Source: CAZEAN01 sp964510225 (GTDB lineage: Bacteria > Planctomycetota > Planctomycetia > Isosphaerales > Isosphaeraceae). From it: 64,000 bases of DNA. Positions 18,152 to 27,562 of the stretch are shown here, in pieces. Both the position numbers and the translations under genes were made by a program. The notes under the pieces are model-generated. The model was not told the origin of the DNA. It searched no databases and worked only from the letters and a program-made list of their open reading frames with translations. Each line of letters opens with the position of its first letter. Position 1 is the stretch's first letter. The stretch is taken from positions 62,001-126,000 of the forward strand of contig CAZEAN010000001.1 of assembly GCA_964510225.1 (NCBI GenBank), written 5' to 3'.

Positions 18152-18453
18152 GGGGCGGAGTCCTTTCCGCGTTCTCACGGTTCAGCGTTCTCGGCAATGG
18201 CCTACCGCTCCTGGAGCGGACGATATTGGATCGGCCAGAGATTCTGGTAGGCGCGGGCAGTGTAGGTGGACCGGCGGAGACTGTCAATCGCGGTCGAGGC
18301 TGGGATTCTTCAAGGGTCGCAGCCCGGAGCTGCTCCAACGTGATGCCGAGTCGGTCCGCATTGGTTAGACTAGTGAGAGCTCAACGGGTGACTGGTCCTA
18401 GCAGTTCGATCGTCGATCACGGGTGGGCGGGGCAGATAGAGGGCAAGAGGCTG
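18152..18453. other. Divergent intergenic region between the lipoprotein and MoxR genes
   Basis: This stretch of about 300 bases contains open frames in both directions that extend the two flanking genes, but their composition (Arg/Pro/Ser-rich) is typical of chance frames in this GC range. It should hold the two divergent promoters; I see no box pair good enough to name. Confidence 0.4.
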
Positions 18454-19443
18454 ATGGCGGATTTTGACGGGAAACAGGAGACGATTCAAGTCGGTGGGGT
18501 CCGCCTCCACCTCAGCAGTCCAGATGGGACCAACCAACAATGGATCGGCCAGCTCGAAATCCTCAAACAGCTCTCCGCGTGTTGGCTCGTTGTCGATGCC
18601 GCCGACCTCCCCCTGGCGCCCCGGTTGGTGGGTCCTCCCGGAATCGGGAAGACAACTCTGGCGATGGCCGCCGCGAAGCTCCGACGGCAGCCGCTTTATA
18701 TTAATCAGTGTACGGCCGATACCCGCCCCGAAGACTTACTAGTCACGCCGGTGCTCGCGGAGTCGGGCAAGATCGCGTATCACGCATCTCCTTTGGTCAG
18801 TGCGATGCTCAAGGGTGGCGTCTGTGTGCTCGACGAAGGAAATCGGATGAACGAGAAGTCGTGGGCAAGTTTGGCGCCGCTTCTTGATCATCGACGCTAT
18901 ATTGAAAGCGTCGTTGCTGGAATCACCATTAAGGCCCACCCCGAGTTCCGCTGTTGTGTCACGATGAATGAAGATGAATCGACTTATGAAGTTCCTGACT
19001 ATATCTTGAGCCGATTGCAACCTCAGCTCGCACTTGGGTTTCCGGAACGTGATGATGAGATGGAAATCCTAAGGTATCATCTACCCTTTGCTTCCGCTGA
19101 GCTTCTTGCCTTGACCGTAGACTTCCTTCAGAAAGCCCACGAGCTTCGGCTCGACTTCTCGCCGCGAGACGGGATCAACATTCTGCGATTTGCGATCAAA
19201 CGGATGGCCCAAGATCCGGAACATCCACTGAGTCAAGACGACGCCTGGCGGGAGGCGATTGAGTGTGTCCTCGGTGAAGAAGCACTTGACCTTGAGGCTG
19301 CCGCAGAACGCCGACGGAACGCCCTCGGAGGCCAGTCGATCCCAATGGGGCTCGGGGATCTCTTCTTCTCACCAGATGATCCACTCCATCCTGACATCGA
19401 CCTCGATGACGATGATGAAGATGACGATGACGACTCCTATTGA
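18454..19443 (+). CDS. MoxR-family AAA+ ATPase
   Basis: A 329-residue AAA+ ATPase of the MoxR branch, chaperone-like proteins that mature or activate partner complexes. Walker A is GPPGIGKT (60-67), Walker B VCVLDEGN (123-130), with a sensor-1 region near VTMNEDESTY and an arginine-containing LSRLQPQ. The ATG at 18454 follows AGAGG at good spacing, so the longer open frame to 18007 is rejected. The extreme C-terminus is strongly acidic (DLDDDDEDDDDDSY), unusual for MoxR. The next gene begins 45 bases downstream; it is not an obvious VWA-domain protein, the normal MoxR partner. Confidence 0.9.
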   Translation: MADFDGKQETIQVGGVRLHLSSPDGTNQQWIGQLEILKQLSACWLVVDAADLPLAPRLVGPPGIGKTTLAMAAAKLRRQPLYINQCTADTRPEDLLVTPVLAESGKIAYHASPLVSAMLKGGVCVLDEGNRMNEKSWASLAPLLDHRRYIESVVAGITIKAHPEFRCCVTMNEDESTYEVPDYILSRLQPQLALGFPERDDEMEILRYHLPFASAELLALTVDFLQKAHELRLDFSPRDGINILRFAIKRMAQDPEHPLSQDDAWREAIECVLGEEALDLEAAAERRRNALGGQSIPMGLGDLFFSPDDPLHPDIDLDDDDEDDDDDSY

Positions 19444-19488
19444 AACCTTAGGTGATCATCCTCAGCTCGTGCCCAGGAACCGGGTCAT

Positions 19489-21366
19489 ATGAATGCCAGC
19501 GAAGCGGCTCATCAGGTCTTGGCAATCGGGCAGCGGGTTAAGGTGATCCCGGTGATTCACGGGTCGGGAGACTGTGCGATCCGGGTCCGTGAGGAACTCT
19601 TGGCGCGATCTTATGATTGCCTTGCCGTTCCCCTTCCTCCATCGTTCCAGGAGGATGTCGAGGATGCCGTCACTGCCCTACCCTCGATCTCGGTTGTACT
19701 TCAAGGTGACACCGCCGGTGAACTCGACGAATTCACTTATGTTCCGATCGATCCCTGTCAACCCGTCATCGCTGGAATCCGAACCGCCCTCGCAGAGCGG
19801 ATTCAACGGGCCTTTATCGACCCAGAGCTAGCGAACTTCGAAGCGGAGTATCGGAGTTTCCCTGATCCATACGCCTTGAAACGAGTTCGTGCCGCGGGAT
19901 TCGCCGCGGCTCTGCTCCCCGCAATTCCCGCACCAGACCATGGCAGTCAACAGCAGTTCCGGGTTGCTTGGATCGCCGAGAAGCTCAAAGCGCTCGAATC
20001 AGAATTTAACAACATTTTACTAGTTTGCTCGATTTTAGATTGGCCTTGGATCCGTCGCGCTTACAGTCGTGCGGAACAAGCAAGTGAGCCAACTTGGTTT
20101 ATCCCTCGGATGCAGACCTGCCGTGTCGACCCAAAGACATTGATCTTCCTCCTTGGTGAATTACCATATCTGACCGCACTTTATGAACGAGGACGAAGAG
20201 AACTGACGCCCGACGACAATCTCTCCGTCGATGGGGTGAAGGAGATGGTCCTTGCCGCTCGGGATCGACTCCGTCTTGATCGATCGAGAATCGCCGCTCG
20301 GATTACTCCACAGATTCTCGCGGTCATGATGCGGTATGTGCGCAACTTGTCACTCATCGAACATCGGTTAACACCAGATCTCTACAGCCTCTTGATAGCT
20401 GCCAAACAAGTTGCTGGTGATGAATTTGCGATTGCGTTGGCAGAACAGGCACGCGATTACCCTTATGCGGAGATGATTGACACGGACGAATCACCCTGGT
20501 GGTGGGATCAAGCACCGCTCCGGATGGGTAATGGTGAAGCCGATGTCCCTGGGTTTGGCCCTGCTGCCATGATTTCGAGGCTTCCGGGTCAGGCGATTTC
20601 GTGGCGATCCTTAGAGTTGAAACCAAGGCCGCCAGAGCCTGACCGCCAACGTTGGCAGCAACGCTGGGATCCGTACGGGATGTGTTCCTATCCTCCGGAA
20701 GACCAGCGGATCGAGAGTTTCCAGCGGCACGTCGCCGAACAAGCTAAGGCCATCTTGGGTGCCGACCTCGCTCATTCCGAGAAGTTTTCCACCAGCTTTC
20801 GAGATGGCCTTGATATCCGTGAAACTCTCCGGAACTGGCATACCGGGGATCTCTATGTTCGCGTAATCCCTCCCAGCCGAGGCTCGATCGACTCTGTTGT
20901 GTTTCTCTTCGACGTCCCTGCTGATCCGAAAGTTTATGTTCATCGTTTGACTTGGTATGCCGAGCATCCGGAAGAATCGACGTTGGCATTCTTCGCGACC
21001 AACCCAATGAATAATTTGGTCGGCCCCGGAATCGCACAAGCAGAATATGGGGGGGCGTTGTTTCTCTTCCCCCCACGCGCCATCATCGAGATCTGGGATG
21101 ATCCCCGGCTTGATCGATGTGACACGCTGGAGGAGCGACTCATCGGCGCTGCGGTACTGCACTCGCGTGAGAAACATGTGGCGTTGGTGAGTCCAATTGC
21201 CCCTCCGGCGACCTGGAGAAGGCTCGCAAACCGACACGGGCGTAAATTGATTCACTTACCTTTGAAGCGATTTAGTGGTCAGTTGCTTGAACGACTCCGA
21301 ACGTTCCACATCCTCAACGGCAAGCACGTCCGGTCCTATGCAGCAGATTTTATCCGAGACTATTGA
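19489..21366 (+). CDS. 625-residue protein paired with MoxR, unknown function
   Basis: A large soluble protein with no signal peptide. The N-terminus (VKVIPVIHGSGDCAIRVREELL, then YDCLAVPLPP) has an alternating alpha/beta pattern loosely like TraB or DUF5682-type domains that occur in MoxR gene clusters. The middle is helical and Arg/Glu-rich; the last 200 residues form another alpha/beta domain (YVRVIPPSRGSIDSVVFLFD, LAFFATNPMNNLVGPGIAQA, GGALFLFPPRAIIEIWDDP). I cannot find a MIDAS DxSxS, so it is probably not a VWA protein. Position suggests it is the MoxR client. Family assignment uncertain. Confidence 0.8.
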   Translation: MNASEAAHQVLAIGQRVKVIPVIHGSGDCAIRVREELLARSYDCLAVPLPPSFQEDVEDAVTALPSISVVLQGDTAGELDEFTYVPIDPCQPVIAGIRTALAERIQRAFIDPELANFEAEYRSFPDPYALKRVRAAGFAAALLPAIPAPDHGSQQQFRVAWIAEKLKALESEFNNILLVCSILDWPWIRRAYSRAEQASEPTWFIPRMQTCRVDPKTLIFLLGELPYLTALYERGRRELTPDDNLSVDGVKEMVLAARDRLRLDRSRIAARITPQILAVMMRYVRNLSLIEHRLTPDLYSLLIAAKQVAGDEFAIALAEQARDYPYAEMIDTDESPWWWDQAPLRMGNGEADVPGFGPAAMISRLPGQAISWRSLELKPRPPEPDRQRWQQRWDPYGMCSYPPEDQRIESFQRHVAEQAKAILGADLAHSEKFSTSFRDGLDIRETLRNWHTGDLYVRVIPPSRGSIDSVVFLFDVPADPKVYVHRLTWYAEHPEESTLAFFATNPMNNLVGPGIAQAEYGGALFLFPPRAIIEIWDDPRLDRCDTLEERLIGAAVLHSREKHVALVSPIAPPATWRRLANRHGRKLIHLPLKRFSGQLLERLRTFHILNGKHVRSYAADFIRDY

Positions 21367-21414
21367 TCGTCGTGGACCTCTTCCCCAACCAACTTCCAGA
21401 GCTGGAGTCCTCTG

Positions 21415-22443
21415 ATGTTAGCATCAGGATGTTGCTTGATCCTTAGTGCACTCCTCCAATCCTCCGCATTAGGCTTGGCTACCTTTGCGGACCAGTCAAC
21501 CGATGGAAACGTAACTTTCCAATCACCGAAGTACGGTCTCACTTGTCCCCTCCCAGAATCGTGGGAACTCCTTGTCCGTGAGCAAGACGACCTCGTATTT
21601 GTTGCCCAGATCCCTCAGGAGGATCCAGAGCGACCAGGAGCAGTGGGTGTCGAATTAGGGGTCGCACCTGAGTCGCTTGAGGAGTACCGGACGAGAATTG
21701 ACTCAAATGCCGGGCGTGGCCGGATCCGGGGCACTTTGATCCAGAATGAGATAATCCAGAGAGACGACGCTGAGCGATTACTGACGATCACTGAATCAAG
21801 GCCTCCTTTCGGTGGCCTCTGGCGCGAGATCACCGTCCGAGAGATTGTGGATCGACAGCTCTACGTTTTTCGTATCAGTGTTGATTCTAAAGACCCAAAT
21901 TATGAACAAACGAAAGAGTCGTTTGACTCGATGATCAAGGGCGCTCGGTTCCAACCACCGAACACGGGAGCTCGTTTGCAAGACGGCGATCAGAATCGCT
22001 GGTCTCAGGAGGAATTTCGATTTGCAATGAACCTTCCCGATGATTGGACGCCCGCACTAGCGCCCAGTCAGATCGCTCTCTTGTTTGCGAATGGTCCGCC
22101 GGATGGGATTTGGTCAGACAATCTCCTCGTTATCGCTCGACCACGGAGCACCTTCGACGCCGACCAACTTGCCTCCCGGTTACCGACACTTCTCCGCCAA
22201 GAAGAGCCGAACGCGGAAGTTCTTCGGTGTCATGTCATCGAGCAACCCAACCTCGGACCAGCGGTCGAGACGGTGGCACGGACCGAGCGGGGACCTTTTT
22301 CGATGACAGTCCTCGAGCGACGGTTCCGCGGCGATCGTTACGAGTACGAGATTAAGTTCACTGTCGAAACAAAACGGTTCGACGATCTTGCACCAGCCCT
22401 CCGGACCTGCCTCGATAGCTTCGCCGAACTCGAAGGCGAATAA
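21415..22443 (+). CDS. Secreted protein with two DcrB/PsbP-like domains
   Basis: A 342-residue protein with an N-terminal signal (CCLILSALLQSSALGLATFA). Two related halves each begin with the motif of DcrB/PsbP-like (DUF1795-type) domains: YGLTCPLPESWELLVREQD and FRFAMNLPDDWTPALAPSQ, followed by strands and a closing helix with DSFAELEGE. These alpha/beta domains bind ligands or proteins in the periplasm. The gene starts 49 bases after the MoxR partner on the same strand. No lipobox cysteine is obvious in the early mature part. Confidence 0.78.
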   Translation: MLASGCCLILSALLQSSALGLATFADQSTDGNVTFQSPKYGLTCPLPESWELLVREQDDLVFVAQIPQEDPERPGAVGVELGVAPESLEEYRTRIDSNAGRGRIRGTLIQNEIIQRDDAERLLTITESRPPFGGLWREITVREIVDRQLYVFRISVDSKDPNYEQTKESFDSMIKGARFQPPNTGARLQDGDQNRWSQEEFRFAMNLPDDWTPALAPSQIALLFANGPPDGIWSDNLLVIARPRSTFDADQLASRLPTLLRQEEPNAEVLRCHVIEQPNLGPAVETVARTERGPFSMTVLERRFRGDRYEYEIKFTVETKRFDDLAPALRTCLDSFAELEGE

Positions 22444-22476
22444 CAAAGAGGCTCCTACCCCAAGGAAGAAGACGCG

Positions 22477-23073
22477 ATGGGACAGTTGCCCAACCCACTC
22501 ACACACCGCAATGCGAACCATCCGATTGAGCCCATTTTTCTGAAGCGTTGGTCTCCCCGTGCGATGAGTGGGGCACCGCTCAGTGATAGTGAACTCTTCC
22601 GACTCTTTGAAGCCGCACGTTGGGCTGCATCAACCCGGAACGAACAAGAATGGCGCTTCCTCTATGCTCGAAACGGATCACCGCACTGGGATACCTACTT
22701 CGAACTCTTGAAGCCGGGGAATCAGTCCTGGTGTCATCAGGCTTCTGTTCTCGTCGTGGTGATCGCTCACTCGAAATTCAGCAACAACGGTGCACCGAAT
22801 CCCGTCCATCTGTTTGATGCCGGTGCAGCGACTGCCCAACTGGCGTTACAAGGGGCAGCGATGGGTTTGGTCGTCCACGGAATGGCAGGGTTTGATTACG
22901 AGAAGGCCCGATCCGATCTCAAGATCCCCGACGACTTCGCCGTCGCTGCAATGATCGCAATTGGACAGCCGGGTGATCCCGCCTCGCTTCCACCAGAACT
23001 CCAAGAACGTGAGGTTCCCTCCGGCCGAAGACCGATCGTCGAGAGCATTGCTGAGGGGCTCTTCCAGTTCTGA
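22477..23073 (+). CDS. Nitroreductase-family FMN-dependent oxidoreductase
   Basis: A 198-residue flavoprotein of the nitroreductase superfamily, which reduces nitro compounds, quinones or other acceptors with NAD(P)H. The visible signature is LKRWSPRAMSG near the FMN phosphate, AARWAASTRNEQEWRF at the start of the active site, the dimer helix FDAGAATAQLALQGAAMGLVVHGMAGFD, and AMIAIGQPGDP near the end. AAGGAAG lies seven bases before the ATG. It begins 34 bases after the DcrB-like gene. Which substrate it uses cannot be said. Confidence 0.9.
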   Translation: MGQLPNPLTHRNANHPIEPIFLKRWSPRAMSGAPLSDSELFRLFEAARWAASTRNEQEWRFLYARNGSPHWDTYFELLKPGNQSWCHQASVLVVVIAHSKFSNNGAPNPVHLFDAGAATAQLALQGAAMGLVVHGMAGFDYEKARSDLKIPDDFAVAAMIAIGQPGDPASLPPELQEREVPSGRRPIVESIAEGLFQF

Positions 23074-23088
23074 GCCCTTACAGTGGGA

Positions 23089-23985
23089 TCAAGGTGATTC
23101 ATCAGGGGGTTCTTGAGGCGTCGGAAGTCGGGTGAGTCTGGAAGGATGAGGACGATGACCATCCGGTGCAACGTAGATCGTTTCTAAGGCGGGGCTAGCC
23201 CACATCCCAAATCGATCATTACCACTTACAAACATCTCTTGGTCACGATCGAGTGGGGAGACGAGTTCGGCGATCAAGAAAAGATTCGCGTAGTCGTCGA
23301 ATCGAGGGAGGCTCCGAATCTTGATCGGTCTAGAGAGTGAGAGTCCAGCATTTTCAAAACTACGGGCGGTCAGCTCGAGACAGTAAAACTGGTCGTCCCC
23401 GAGTCCTAAGTCGAGGTCGAAGGGAATTTGGGAGCGGTACACTTCCTGACAAAAGTCGACCGCACTGGGGATCGCATTTCGATAGGGACTCCGGACACGC
23501 TTGATTCCGATCGGACCTACATTATCGAGGGACCAGATCCCTAAGGGTTGCCTCCGAGGTCCCATAATACTCGTGTCGTATACGATCGGCTCACCGGATT
23601 CCCAGACGAAGATCCCCGTATGTGTATACGGTGTGTCGGCCAGATGACCTGCAATCTTGGAGAAGGGAACGAGCCCAAAAGCGACTCGTGCACTCGCTTC
23701 GCGGAACAGAATGTCTCCGGTCTGGAGATGGTCCCTAGCAAACTCTTCCCACGCAATCATGTCTCGATCGTAATCAATCGGTGGTAGTTCGCCGACGCGC
23801 CGCGCTTGATTTGCTTTCGGACCCCAGGGGTTGCTACGCCACCAAATCGGTGCGAGGTAGTCCGTCCGCTCGTTTGCTCCACGACAACCAATGAGAAACA
23901 GTGCACTCAATCCGATCAGTACCATCAAGTGCGAATGAAGTTTGAGGGGATCTCGACGGGGCGAGACGCCAGGGTTCTTACCCAT
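23089..23985 (-). CDS. YiiX/YaeF-like permuted papain-fold lipoprotein
   Basis: A 298-residue lipoprotein whose domain matches the circularly permuted NlpC/P60-like (papain fold) family of E. coli YiiX and YaeF. The signal ends in FLIGC (Cys34). The active-site histidine is in PYTHTGIF (H122) and the nucleophile in QFYCLELT (C202), in the His-before-Cys order that defines the permuted group, preceded by LQTGDILFR. The start is fixed by AGGAGG six bases before the ATG at 23985; 28 more residues are open upstream but not supported. The enzyme probably cleaves an amide or thioester bond in the envelope; the substrate is unknown. Confidence 0.88.
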   Translation of the reverse strand: MGKNPGVSPRRDPLKLHSHLMVLIGLSALFLIGCRGANERTDYLAPIWWRSNPWGPKANQARRVGELPPIDYDRDMIAWEEFARDHLQTGDILFREASARVAFGLVPFSKIAGHLADTPYTHTGIFVWESGEPIVYDTSIMGPRRQPLGIWSLDNVGPIGIKRVRSPYRNAIPSAVDFCQEVYRSQIPFDLDLGLGDDQFYCLELTARSFENAGLSLSRPIKIRSLPRFDDYANLFLIAELVSPLDRDQEMFVSGNDRFGMWASPALETIYVAPDGHRPHPSRLTRLPTPQEPPDESP

Positions 23986-24250
23986 GCCGACCCTCCTGGC
24001 CATTAATTGCTTAATGCAACGGACTCCATTCCATATACGTACCAGTAGGGATCGACTCAAAGGTCTCACGGCTTGAAGGTTTGGAGGAGCTCGATTGCTG
24101 AGAAAGGCTTAAGCTTCCCTTGCGATCCACTCGACGATCGACCTATCTTGTCGTCTTGGAGATTCTCGCAACAAAGAGCGACGTAGGATCTTCATTGTTA
24201 AGTCAATCAATCGTCTCGCTTCTCTCCTCCAGTGGATCGACGAGTCATCG

Positions 24251-26797
24251 ATGTCTACGGAACTCTCCGAGAATCGCTTATGCCCCCCCGATCAAATCAT
24301 CGCCGATTTGATCGACGATCGCTTGGATCAAGAAGTCGTTGCAGAGCTTGAAAAGCATCTCCAAGAGTGTCCGAACTGTCAGGATCGGATAATGCAACTC
24401 GCAACGGACGAGGATCTCTGGCTTTCAGTAGCCCAGGTCCTTCAGAAGGGGAGCAAGACCGGACACCCGGACAGTACGGTGCAGTCTCCCAAGAGTTCCG
24501 ATACCGACACGCGGGCGTTTATCAAGAAATTAGATGGTTACGAGTTCTTGGAAGATATCGGACGAGGTGCCACGGGATCGATCGTCCGCGCGAGGGACCT
24601 CCGACTCAAGCGCGATGTTGCGATCAAGGTCTTCCACTCGATCCAGCCTGAGCACACCGCACGGTTCCGCAACGAAGCGTCTGCTACTGCACAATTAAAA
24701 CATCCCCACATTATTGAAGTCTTTGCGACCGGAATGGTCGAATTTAGAGTCTTCATCGTGATGGAGCTAATCAGCAGTGGTGATTTGGCTCACTACTTAA
24801 ATGGATCACCGATCCCAGGAAGGTTGGCAGCACGACTACTCCGGGACCTCGCCGACGCCGTACAAACTGCCCACGATGCTGGGATCCTCCATCGTGATCT
24901 CAAACCGGCAAATGTCCTTCTCGGGGACCATCGCAACCAGCAAGAATCCCAGGGAGCCGCCTCCGAAACCGACCAGACACGATCCTTCGTGCCCAAGATT
25001 ACCGACTTTGGCTTAGCGTACTGGCTCCATGAAGGGAGCCATCTCACGCGGACGGGTGAATTCCTCGGGACACCCAGCTACATGCCTCCCGAGCAAGCCC
25101 GAGCCCAAGAGGGTTGGGCCACAGAGAAAGTCGATCTCTATTCACTCGGTGCAATTCTCTACGAGTGTCTCACCGGTCGGCCGCCATTCCGAACCGAATC
25201 GGTGACCGGGACCATCGACCTCCTCCTCCGCGCGGAACCGATTGCACCGAGGCGGTTAAACCCCGAAGTGGACCGCGATCTTGAGACGATCTGCCTCAAG
25301 TGCCTCGAGAAGGCTCCCTCACTACGCTACGATTCAGCCTCAGCTCTCGTCTCTGATCTAGAACGTTACCTCAATGGGCGTCCGATTCTGGCTCGTCCGG
25401 TTCCGGTCTGGGAACACGGTTATCGTTGGGTGAAGCGTCATCGACTTGTCTCTTCCCTCCTCACGATTATTGGAGCGACTCTGATCGCGCTCCTCAGCCT
25501 CTGGGCTTGGAGCACACAACAGCTCCGTTTGAAAACTGAGATCGCGGAAACGAGTGCACGCGAGGCCGAGGAGAATCTTGAAGTCGCAGAGAAGTCTAAT
25601 GAGGTGACAAGAGAAGTTCTCGAGTTCATCGTCACTGACTTCTTTGATACGGCCAACAATGACCTCAATGCGTCTAATCTCACCGTCGTTGAACTTCTTC
25701 AGGAATTGGCTCCCGGGATCGAGGGCCGTTTTGAGGACCGCCCCCAGGTTGAAGCAGCACTCCAGCTCGTGGTGGGCAACATGTGGCGTGCGCTCGGACA
25801 ATCTGACCGTGCGCTTCCACATCTAGAGCGTGGCCTTGAGATCTATGGGGATCACACCGAGTACCTCGATTCAGATGCAGACTTCAACGCAAACCACGCC
25901 TATCTGAATTGCTTACTCGACTTGAATCGTCGAGACGAGGCAAGGGCTGTTGTGGCCTACTTAGAAGGCTTGAAGGACGAGGTCGACCCACAGCGTTGGT
26001 ATTCGTTTCAGCTCACACGCGCATCGGCTATCCGGGATCCAAACAACACTCAAGAGTCAATTGAACACCTCAGGACTCTTTACGAAGATAGCAAGCGTAC
26101 CCTTGGTGCTGACCATATAACGACACTTGCGATCTACGACACCATTGGGGTGTTGTGGGCGCAGAGCGGTGAGAGTGAAAAGGCGCGCGAGATCTTTGAG
26201 GAAGAATACCGACTCCTCAGAGCGACTCTTGGACCAGACCGTCGTCCGACCCTGAAGACGGCAAACAACCTCGCTGTGGCACTTGTACGGACCGGAAAGT
26301 ACGAGGAGGCTGCACAGATTCATGAAGATACTTGGGAACGGAAAAAACGCATCCTCGGCGAGATGCACCGTGCGACGATCGAGACCCATCAGAATCTCGG
26401 AATGGTTTACTGGAGGCTCGGACAACAGGAACGCTGTATAGAGCACCTGGAGCAAGTTGGCATTGATTTTGCCAGGGTCCTTGGGCCTACGCATTGGAAA
26501 ACGATCACAATCTTCTTCCAACTCAGTGAGATGTACCCTCGGGCTGACAGGAGCGAGGAAGGTTACCGCTATTTTTCAGCACAAGTACAGCCGATTATCG
26601 GCCAAGAGGTTCTGACGTCCGATTTCCAAATGCTGCTCGTGAACTACGCGCGCCTCTGCATCGAGATGGACGATCGGGAAAACGCGGCCCTACTCCTCAA
26701 GATCGCCGAACAACTGATTTCGAAGAAGTCATTTCCCGGTCCAAAAAGACGACTTGAACAGGTAAGACTGCTTTTACAAGAAGAGGTGACGGAGTAA
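24251..26797 (+). CDS. Ser/Thr kinase with N-terminal zinc-finger region and C-terminal TPRs
   Basis: An 848-residue protein in three parts. Residues 1-60 carry an H-x3-C-x2-C motif (H36, C40, C43) like zinc anti-sigma factors. A kinase domain follows: GRGATGS 104-110, K126, HRDLKPAN from 214, DFG 252-254, PPEQ, so probably active. After one membrane helix (about 399-420) comes a periplasmic coiled coil and several TPR-like repeats (EIFEEEYRLLRATLGPDR; AQIHEDTWERKKRILGEMHR). The next gene, an ECF sigma factor, starts within 100 bases. Kinase/ECF pairs with this layout are a planctomycete feature. Signal sensed by the TPR region is unknown. Confidence 0.93.
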   Translation: MSTELSENRLCPPDQIIADLIDDRLDQEVVAELEKHLQECPNCQDRIMQLATDEDLWLSVAQVLQKGSKTGHPDSTVQSPKSSDTDTRAFIKKLDGYEFLEDIGRGATGSIVRARDLRLKRDVAIKVFHSIQPEHTARFRNEASATAQLKHPHIIEVFATGMVEFRVFIVMELISSGDLAHYLNGSPIPGRLAARLLRDLADAVQTAHDAGILHRDLKPANVLLGDHRNQQESQGAASETDQTRSFVPKITDFGLAYWLHEGSHLTRTGEFLGTPSYMPPEQARAQEGWATEKVDLYSLGAILYECLTGRPPFRTESVTGTIDLLLRAEPIAPRRLNPEVDRDLETICLKCLEKAPSLRYDSASALVSDLERYLNGRPILARPVPVWEHGYRWVKRHRLVSSLLTIIGATLIALLSLWAWSTQQLRLKTEIAETSAREAEENLEVAEKSNEVTREVLEFIVTDFFDTANNDLNASNLTVVELLQELAPGIEGRFEDRPQVEAALQLVVGNMWRALGQSDRALPHLERGLEIYGDHTEYLDSDADFNANHAYLNCLLDLNRRDEARAVVAYLEGLKDEVDPQRWYSFQLTRASAIRDPNNTQESIEHLRTLYEDSKRTLGADHITTLAIYDTIGVLWAQSGESEKAREIFEEEYRLLRATLGPDRRPTLKTANNLAVALVRTGKYEEAAQIHEDTWERKKRILGEMHRATIETHQNLGMVYWRLGQQERCIEHLEQVGIDFARVLGPTHWKTITIFFQLSEMYPRADRSEEGYRYFSAQVQPIIGQEVLTSDFQMLLVNYARLCIEMDDRENAALLLKIAEQLISKKSFPGPKRRLEQVRLLLQEEVTE

Positions 26798-26892
26798 GTA
26801 ACTCGGACTCTTGAGTTGCCATCCGCATGGCATTGAGTCCGAGGCAACAATTGGCAAAACCCGGATCAGGTCGGCATCCCCCCATAGAATCC

Positions 26893-27510
26893 ATGGCGAG
26901 ACCAATCCCTGCGACAGAATACACGTTGATCGGCCGACTCCAGGATCCGGCGGATACGGACGCTTGGTCTAAGTTTGTCGATCGGTATCGCTTAATTCTG
27001 TTTCAATGGTGTCGAAGATGGAACCTCTCCGAAGTGGACTCCGAAGATGTCACGCAGAATATCCTGCTCGAGCTTTCACAACATATTCGTAAGTATCAAC
27101 CGACAGGTCGGTTCCGGGGCTGGCTGAAGACGGTTGCGCGGCGTGCTTGGTATGATTTCACCCAACGAGCACAAGTTCTCGACCGCGCCGTCGGAGGGGA
27201 CGATTACCGATCATTTTTGAATTCGACGGTTGCACTCGATGACTTAACCACGAGCCTCGAACGCGAAGCCGCGCGTGAACTAATTGAAGTCGCCAAGGTT
27301 CGAGTCAAGTCGCGCGTGAGCAAATCGTCCTGGGAAGCATTTGCGCTGATGACGTTCGAGGAGATCCCTGGCGATCAAGTAGCGCTTAAGCTTGGAATGA
27401 CGCTCGGGAGCGTCTACGTGGTCACTTGCAGGGTCAAAAAGCAGTTCCAAATCGAAGTCCGTCAGATTATGCACGGCTTCGATTGTTCTGAGTCTTCTTC
27501 AGATGAATAG
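26893..27510 (+). CDS. ECF-type RNA polymerase sigma factor (planctomycete kinase-linked type)
   Basis: A sigma factor of about 205 residues from the ATG at 26893. Region 2 is visible in DAWSKFVDRYRLILFQWCRRW...DSEDVTQNILLELSQHI and RGWLKTVARRAWYDFTQR; region 4 in SWEAFALMTFEEIPGDQVALKLGMTLGSVYVVTCRVKKQ. The opening (TLIGRLQDPADTDAW) is what planctomycete ECF01-like factors show. An ATG at 26827 would add 22 unlikely residues. It is directly downstream of the zinc-finger kinase, so phosphorylation or release by that protein is plausible. No separate anti-sigma gene follows. Confidence 0.88.
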   Translation: MARPIPATEYTLIGRLQDPADTDAWSKFVDRYRLILFQWCRRWNLSEVDSEDVTQNILLELSQHIRKYQPTGRFRGWLKTVARRAWYDFTQRAQVLDRAVGGDDYRSFLNSTVALDDLTTSLEREAARELIEVAKVRVKSRVSKSSWEAFALMTFEEIPGDQVALKLGMTLGSVYVVTCRVKKQFQIEVRQIMHGFDCSESSSDE

Positions 27511-27562
27511 GTGCACTATTATCACAGGGTGGTGCGCCGATTCTTGGAGTTGGGGCTGTGGC

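Noticed and set aside
18007..18453. Longer start for the MoxR gene
   Set aside because: The 149 added residues are Arg/Ser/Pro-rich without pattern and overlap the start of the divergent lipoprotein gene; the ATG at 18454 has AGAGG in place.
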